From: Microbacteriaceae bacterium UBA6152
Lineage (GTDB): Bacteria; Actinomycetota; Actinomycetes; Actinomycetales; Microbacteriaceae
Direction: 5' to 3'
Length of the DNA stretch: 9,067 nucleotides
Assembly (NCBI GenBank): GCA_002423075.1
Contig: DIUS01000149.1
Coordinates: forward strand, 1 to 9,067
This document shows, in pieces, positions 4,910 to 9,067 of the stretch (the first letter of the stretch is position 1; every line of letters begins with the position of its first letter). Under the pieces are notes generated by a model. It was given only the letters and a program-made list of their open reading frames with translations, had not been told where the DNA came from and did not search any database. Position numbers and translations under genes: made by a program.

Positions 4910-6604
4910 CTACCCCGTGACGGCTCCTTGCGCGGCAGAGCGCACGAGCTTCGAGTACTTGGCGAGAACGCCACGGGTATAGCGCGGGGGCAGGGGCGCC
5001 CAGTCGGTGCGGCGCGCCTCAAGCTCGTCTGCGTCGACCAGTAGGTCGAGGGAGCGAGCAGCGATATCAACCCGGATCAGATCACCATCGCGCACGAAGG
5101 CGATAGGACCAGCGTCTACCGCTTCGGGAGCTATATGGCCGATGCACAGTCCGGTTGTGCCGCCTGAGAATCGACCGTCGGTCAAGAGTAATACATCTTT
5201 GCCGAGCCCTGCGCCCTTGATGGCGGCCGTGATCGCCAGCATCTCGCGCATGCCGGGGCCGCCCTTGGGCCCTTCGTAGCGGATGACGACGACGTCGCCC
5301 GCGGCGATCTCGCCGTTGGTGAGAGCATCCATCGCCGCGCGCTCGCGCTCGAAGACGCGGGCCGGGCCTTCGAAAACAGCGGCATCGAAGCCGGCCGTCT
5401 TGACGACCGCACCCTCGGGGGCGAACGAGCCGTGCAGAATCGTGATGCCGCCCGTGGCATGAATCGGGTTGTCGAGCGAGCGCAGCACGTCGCCGTCGAG
5501 CGGGCCGGGGTTTAGTTCAGCCAGGTTCTCGGCCATCGTCTTGCCCGTGACGGTCATGACGTCGCCGTGCAGCAGCCCTGCGTCGAGCAGGGCTTTGAGC
5601 AGCACGGGCAGGCCACCCTGGCGGTCGACGTCATTCATGACGTAGTTGCCGAAAGGCTTGAGGTCGCCGATGTGCGGAACCTTGCCGCCGATGCGGTTGA
5701 AATCATCGAGCGTGAGCTCGACCTCGGCCTCGTGCGCGATCGCAAGCAGGTGCAGCACGACGTTCGTCGAACCGCCGAGAGCCATGGCTACCGTGATGGC
5801 GTTCTCGAAGGCCTTCTTCGTCAGGATCTGGCGCGCCGTGATGCCCTTATTGAGCAGGTTGACGACGGCCTCGCCGCTGCGGTGCGCATACATGTCGCGG
5901 CGGCGATCGTACGAGGCGGGACTCGCCGAGCCGGGCAGGCTCAGCCCCAATGCTTCAGCGACCGAGGCCATGGTGTTCGCGGTGTACATGCCGCCGCAGG
6001 CACCTTCACCGGGGGCAAAGGCGCACTCGATGCGGTGCGCGTCCTCCGCGCTCATCTTTCCCGCCTTGACGGCGCCGACGGCCTCGAAGCTGTCGATGAT
6101 CGTGATGGCCTTCTCGGTGCCATCGCTGAGCTTGACCCAGCCCGGTGCGATCGAGCCGGCGTAGAGGAAGACGCTCGCGAGATCGAGGCGCGCGGCAGCC
6201 ATGAGCATGCCGGGAATCGACTTGTCGCAGCCGGCGAGCAGCACCGAGCCGTCGAGCCGCTCGGCCTGCATGACGGTCTCGACCGAGTCGGCGATGACCT
6301 CGCGGCTCACGAGCGAGAAGTGCATGCCCTCGTGCCCCATCGAGATGCCGTCGCTCACACTCACGGTGCCGAATTGCAAGGGGTAGCCACCGCCCGCGTG
6401 CACGCCCTCCTTCGCGGCCTGCGCGAGGCGGCCGAGCGAGAGGTTGCAGGGGGTGATCTCGTTCCACGAGCTCGCGATGCCAACCTGGGCCTTACCCCAA
6501 TCGTCGTCGCCCATGCCGACAGCGCGCAGCATGCCGCGCGAGGTGGTGGCTTCGATTCCGTCAGTGACGACGCGGGAACGGGGCTTGTGGTCGGCCTTCG
6601 ACAT
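4910..6604 (-). CDS. ilvD: Dihydroxy-acid dehydratase
   Basis: IlvD dehydrates 2,3-dihydroxy-isovalerate or -methylvalerate to the 2-keto acids, the last common step before transamination. The 564-residue protein (usual range about 550-620) has the three cysteines expected to bind the Fe-S cluster: C53 (TPCN), C126 (GCDKSIPG, 125-132) and C203 (GACGGMYTANTM, 201-212). It also has Mg-ligand candidates D85 (SDGISMGHEGM) and D127, and K128 at the usually carbamylated position. The substrate-binding glycine-rich stretch EGPKGGPGMREM is at 444-455 and the TDGRFSGG motif, with catalytic S480, at 475-482. The ATG at 6604 matches the family start; there is no Shine-Dalgarno and a TAGACT box lies seven bases before it. 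Codons 469-528 have strikingly A/T-rich third positions compared with the rest of the gene. Confidence 0.97.
   Translation of the reverse strand: MSKADHKPRSRVVTDGIEATTSRGMLRAVGMGDDDWGKAQVGIASSWNEITPCNLSLGRLAQAAKEGVHAGGGYPLQFGTVSVSDGISMGHEGMHFSLVSREVIADSVETVMQAERLDGSVLLAGCDKSIPGMLMAAARLDLASVFLYAGSIAPGWVKLSDGTEKAITIIDSFEAVGAVKAGKMSAEDAHRIECAFAPGEGACGGMYTANTMASVAEALGLSLPGSASPASYDRRRDMYAHRSGEAVVNLLNKGITARQILTKKAFENAITVAMALGGSTNVVLHLLAIAHEAEVELTLDDFNRIGGKVPHIGDLKPFGNYVMNDVDRQGGLPVLLKALLDAGLLHGDVMTVTGKTMAENLAELNPGPLDGDVLRSLDNPIHATGGITILHGSFAPEGAVVKTAGFDAAVFEGPARVFERERAAMDALTNGEIAAGDVVVIRYEGPKGGPGMREMLAITAAIKGAGLGKDVLLLTDGRFSGGTTGLCIGHIAPEAVDAGPIAFVRDGDLIRVDIAARSLDLLVDADELEARRTDWAPLPPRYTRGVLAKYSKLVRSAAQGAVTG
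5021..5200 (-). other. Codon-usage anomaly inside ilvD
   Basis: From the AAA codon of K469 to the CTT codon of L528 I count 27 of 60 codons ending in A or T, including TTA, ATA, GTA, CTA, TCA, ACA and CGA. The preceding 60 codons (409-468) have 7 of 60. The reading frame and the conserved protein motif are intact. This fits a recombination patch from a lower-GC donor, but that origin is inferred. Confidence 0.75.
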
Positions 6605-6610
6605 GGGTCG

Positions 6611-6616
6611 AGTCTA
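6611..6616 (-). promoter_or_regulatory. Candidate -10 box for leaderless ilvD transcription
   Basis: TAGACT on the minus strand fits the actinobacterial TAnnnT -10 consensus and is separated by six bases (CGACCC) from the ilvD ATG. A start seven bases downstream would fall on the A of ATG, giving a leaderless mRNA. This agrees with the lack of any Shine-Dalgarno. The box overlaps the mnhG stop codon (TAG, 6616-6614). I see no convincing -35 at 16-18 bases upstream, where the DNA is simply GC-rich. Translational readthrough coupling from mnhG is the alternative. Confidence 0.5.
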
Positions 6617-7078
6617 CGACCCGCCCCGCTGACCCTGCGCCGTGCCCGGCTCGTCGTCGAGGCCTCCACCCGGCAGTTCAGAGCGACCGGCCGCCGCGAC
6701 ATCCGGGGCGAGCTCATCGACCGCGAGGGTGTCAGGGTCGTAGTCGCCCGCTCGGTATCCCGCGCGGGCGACCATGTGGGCCGAGATCGGCGCGGTGAGC
6801 AGCTGGAACACGATGACGGGAATCAGCAGCAGCAGCACGACCCAACTGCGCACGCTGAGCGCGATCGCCGCGACGACGAGAATGACGCCGAGAATCTGCG
6901 GCTTGGTTGCCGCGTGCAGGCGCGCGAGAGCATCCGGAAACCTGATGAGCCCGACCGCGGCGGCGAGGGTCAGAAACGCGGCGAGCAGAATGAGCACGGC
7001 CGCGATGCCGTCGAGAATGGTCGCGACGGGCTCGCTGTCGACGAAGGTCGTGGATGCTCGCACGAGGTCGGCGATCAC
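6614..7078 (-). CDS. mnhG: Mrp/Mnh cation:proton antiporter subunit G
   Basis: MnhG/MrpG is a small membrane subunit of the Mrp-type antiporter, which exports Na+ (sometimes K+) in exchange for protons for pH and salt homeostasis. The 154-residue product has three hydrophobic helices (about 18-44, 62-77, 79-96). It carries the family signature GLIRFPDALARLHAATKPQ (43-61), and the third helix ends in LTAPISAHMVARAGYR (94-109), where P97 matches the functionally important MrpG proline. A hydrophilic Asp/Gly-rich tail of about 45 residues, presumably cytosolic, makes it longer than the ~110-residue core. The start is GTG at 7078, overlapping the mnhF stop in GTGA. It is the last mnh gene here, and ilvD begins nine bases after it. 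Confidence 0.92.
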   Translation of the reverse strand: MIADLVRASTTFVDSEPVATILDGIAAVLILLAAFLTLAAAVGLIRFPDALARLHAATKPQILGVILVVAAIALSVRSWVVLLLLIPVIVFQLLTAPISAHMVARAGYRAGDYDPDTLAVDELAPDVAAAGRSELPGGGLDDEPGTAQGQRGGS

Positions 7079-7368
7079 AGTTCTCCCTCTCCGCCCGAGG
7101 CCGAAGTCGACGGCGCGCGCTGCACGAACCGGGCGACCGAGACGCTGCCGAGGATGCCGATGACGGCGAGTACGACCATGAGTGGAATCGTGCGGGTGTG
7201 GCCGCTGATCGCCATGTCGGCGCCCACGACAATGATGAGCGTCGTCAGCAGCACGTCGGAGGCGATGACGCGGTCGACGAGCGACGGCCCGACGACGACA
7301 CGGTAGAGCAGCAGCAGCCCGGCGAGGGCGAGCATGCCGCCCGCGACGGAGAGCACGACGTCGATCAT
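7075..7368 (-). CDS. mnhF: Mrp/Mnh cation:proton antiporter subunit F
   Basis: This is a small three-helix subunit of the Mrp complex. The 97-residue protein (MIDVVLSVAGG...) has helices at about 2-24, 35-55 and 60-80. The signature GPSLVDRVIASD is at 27-38. D32 corresponds to the MrpF aspartate implicated in antiport in Bacillus work, and R33 and D38 are the usual conserved neighbours. The ATG at 7368 overlaps the mnhE stop in ATGA. A longer in-frame start at 7404 would add 12 residues lying over mnhE and is less likely. The short C-terminal tail is Ser/Gly/Glu-rich. The gene is coupled to mnhG by a further GTGA overlap. Confidence 0.93.
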   Translation of the reverse strand: MIDVVLSVAGGMLALAGLLLLYRVVVGPSLVDRVIASDVLLTTLIIVVGADMAISGHTRTIPLMVVLAVIGILGSVSVARFVQRAPSTSASGGEGEL

Positions 7369-7928
7369 GAGCGCACTGCCTGCCACTCGTCGCGCGAGCC
7401 CCACGCCCGCAAGAGGTCGTGCTCGAGGCTCAGCACGTGCGCGCGCGCCTTCTCGAGTTCGTCGGGGGTGCGTGCGTTGAGCTGGTGCACGTAGAGCCTG
7501 GCGTTCGTGCGGTCGACCTCGACGACGAGCGAACCGGGAACGAGCGAGACGGCGAGCGAGACGCCGGTCATGATGAAGTCGGATCGGGTGCGCAGCTCGA
7601 TGCGCAGAATCGCGCTGCGCGGCACCGGGGTGGCGGCGAAGGCCTGCAGCGCCACCTGGAACGAGGCGATCACGAGCTCACCGAGGAAACGGCCGAGGAA
7701 GACGGCAAACCAGAACGGGTTGAACCGCCCGGAGAGCTCGACCGGCGGCAGGTAGAAGGCGCGCGTCACGGCGATCGCGACGACAATGCCGGTCACGATG
7801 GTCAGGGGGGTCAGCGACCCCCAGAGCAGCATCCAGAGCACGACGAGCGCGACGAGCAGGGGCAGCTGTTCACGCAACGACGCGCGACGCGAGGTTTCAC
7901 TGACGACGGCAACGGAGTTGTCGGTCAT
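7365..7928 (-). CDS. mnhE: Mrp/Mnh cation:proton antiporter subunit E
   Basis: MnhE/MrpE is a non-ND5-like membrane subunit needed for assembly and activity of the Mrp antiporter. The 187-residue protein has a short hydrophilic N-terminus, hydrophobic helices at about 22-57 (probably two) and 72-98, and then a soluble C-terminal domain. The family hallmark of a hydrophobic stretch followed by a beta-rich segment is present: SLAVSLVPGSLVVEVD at 124-139 and then LYVHQLNARTPDE at 145-157. The loop most often reads LTPGT in the family, as I recall it, and here it is LVPGS. The ATG at 7928 overlaps the mnhD stop in ATGA, which fixes the start. The charged C-terminal helix (EKARAHVLSLEHDLL) is typical. 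Confidence 0.92.
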   Translation of the reverse strand: MTDNSVAVVSETSRRASLREQLPLLVALVVLWMLLWGSLTPLTIVTGIVVAIAVTRAFYLPPVELSGRFNPFWFAVFLGRFLGELVIASFQVALQAFAATPVPRSAILRIELRTRSDFIMTGVSLAVSLVPGSLVVEVDRTNARLYVHQLNARTPDELEKARAHVLSLEHDLLRAWGSRDEWQAVRS

Positions 7929-9067
7929 TCGACGACCCCTTCCTCGAAGTCGGGGAACAGCAACTGGATGTAGGGCTCGGGGCCGTCAAGGTTCTGAGCA
8001 GCACGGTCAGAGACCGCGTAGAGCGGTCCCGCGAAGATCGTCAGGGCGACGCCCACCGCGACCATGGCGCCCGTGCTGAGGGTCATGAGCCGCGGCGTCG
8101 TCTTGGTGATCGCAATCGACCCGGTCGTGAGCGGCTCCTGTTCGACGGCGCGCAGCAGTCGTGTCTCGTCGCCCTCGACATCGCCCGCGGGTCGCCAGAA
8201 GACGAGGTTCCACACCCGCACGAGCGCATAGAGGGTGAGCAGCGAGACGAGCGCGCCCGCGCCGATCAGGACGTAGGCAAGAGCGTCGCCCTGCTCGGCG
8301 GCGGCCTGGAAGAGCCCGAGCTTGCCGATGAAGCCCGAGAACGGCGGAATGCCGCCGAGGTTCAGGGCGGGGATGAAGAACAGCACCGCGACGATCGGAG
8401 CGCTCGCCAAGAGCCCTCCGATCTTCGTGATGGAGGTGTTGCCGGCCTCGCGCTCGACGAGCCCCGCGGCGAGGAACAGGGTGGTCTGCACGACGATGTG
8501 GTGCACGATGTAGAAGATCGCGGCAGCAGTACCCGCGACCGTGCCGAGCGCGACGCCGAGAATCATGTAGCCGATGTGGCTCACGAGCGTGAACGACAGG
8601 ATGCGCTTGATGTCGGCCTGAGCGACTGCGCCGAGCGCGCCGACCACCATGGTCAGCAGGGCGAGCACCATGAGAGCGGGGTTGAGCTCAGGGCTCGGGA
8701 AGATCACCGTCTCGACCCGGATGATCGCGTAAACGCCGATCTTGGTGAGCAGGCCAGCGAACGCCGCGGTCACCGGTGCGGGCGCGCTCGGATAGCTGTC
8801 GGGCAGCCAGAACGACAGCGGGAACACGGCTGCCTTGATGCCGAAAGCGACCAGCAGCATGACGTGCAGCAGTATCTGCACGTCGGTCGGTAGCTCTTGC
8901 ATGCGCTGCGCGACCTGTGCGAGGTTGACGGTGCCGAGCGCTCCGTAGACCATGCCGATCGCGGCGAGGAACAAGATCGACGACAGCAGGCTCACGATGA
9001 CGTAGGTGACGCCGGCGCGGATGCGCGACTCGGTGCCTCCGAGCGTGATGAGCACGTAGCTTGCCAC
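7925..9067 (-). CDS. mnhD: Mrp/Mnh cation:proton antiporter subunit D (5' end outside window)
   Basis: MnhD/MrpD is one of the two large ion-translocating subunits, homologous to the antiporter-like NuoL/M/N proteins of complex I. The window holds the last 380 residues of what is normally about 500. The frame is open at the edge, and the GTG there is an internal valine codon, not a start. Proton_antipo_M features run through it: the lysine helix FGIKAAVFPLSFWLPDSYPS (K78), LLTKIGVYAI (K109), ADIKRILSFTLVSHIGYM (151-168), HHIVVQTTLFLAAG (189-202) and LGGIPPFSGFIGKLGL (237-252, K249). At least ten hydrophobic helices are present. The acidic tail ends FPDFEEGVVE. The usual subunits A/B and C should lie upstream, beyond 9067. 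Confidence 0.94.
   Translation of the reverse strand: MASYVLITLGGTESRIRAGVTYVIVSLLSSILFLAAIGMVYGALGTVNLAQVAQRMQELPTDVQILLHVMLLVAFGIKAAVFPLSFWLPDSYPSAPAPVTAAFAGLLTKIGVYAIIRVETVIFPSPELNPALMVLALLTMVVGALGAVAQADIKRILSFTLVSHIGYMILGVALGTVAGTAAAIFYIVHHIVVQTTLFLAAGLVEREAGNTSITKIGGLLASAPIVAVLFFIPALNLGGIPPFSGFIGKLGLFQAAAEQGDALAYVLIGAGALVSLLTLYALVRVWNLVFWRPAGDVEGDETRLLRAVEQEPLTTGSIAITKTTPRLMTLSTGAMVAVGVALTIFAGPLYAVSDRAAQNLDGPEPYIQLLFPDFEEGVVE

Noticed and set aside
5567..7306. 579-codon open frame on the plus strand across ilvD, mnhG and mnhF
   Set aside because: It crosses three well-supported genes and their overlaps, has shadow-like composition, and shows no ribosome binding site or domain I can recognise.

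Overview
The window is high-GC DNA with tightly packed, almost entirely G/C-ending codons, frequent 4-base ATGA/GTGA gene overlaps and a GTG start behind a strong Shine-Dalgarno. This suggests an actinobacterium, most likely Microbacteriaceae-like. The family assignment is inferred from composition and protein resemblance, not from any search. Every gene I can support lies on the minus strand, so transcription runs from position 9067 towards 1.

From right to left: (1) 9067-6614 is the distal half of a Mrp/Mnh multisubunit monovalent cation/proton antiporter operon: mnhD (5' end outside the window), mnhE, mnhF and mnhG, joined by three 4-base start/stop overlaps. (2) 6604-1410 is a nearly complete valine/isoleucine pathway block, ilvD-ilvB-ilvN-ilvC. 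It encodes dihydroxy-acid dehydratase, the large and small subunits of acetolactate synthase, and ketol-acid reductoisomerase. IlvBN makes acetolactate or acetohydroxybutyrate, IlvC isomerises and reduces it, and IlvD dehydrates the product to the 2-keto acid. Only the final transaminase is missing. ilvD starts 9 bases after mnhG stops, behind a TAGACT box placed for leaderless transcription. (3) 1409-1135 is a 275-base intergenic region full of repeats and hairpins. (4) 1134-305 is a two-gene cassette of small, unrecognised membrane proteins. (5) 304-1 is the transposase end of an IS1182-like insertion sequence that runs off the left edge.

Most of the window is conserved housekeeping sequence, and I do not see a new multi-gene system. 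The points that deserve a second look are: a sharply bounded patch of atypical codon usage inside the 3' part of ilvD, covering the catalytic TDGRFSGG motif; a two-copy 73-base hairpin repeat that supplies the last five codons and stop of ilvC; an exact tandem duplication and a perfect 14-bp inverted repeat next to it; the probable leaderless promoter embedded in the mnhG stop codon; and the IS end abutting, and possibly truncating, the last membrane-protein gene.
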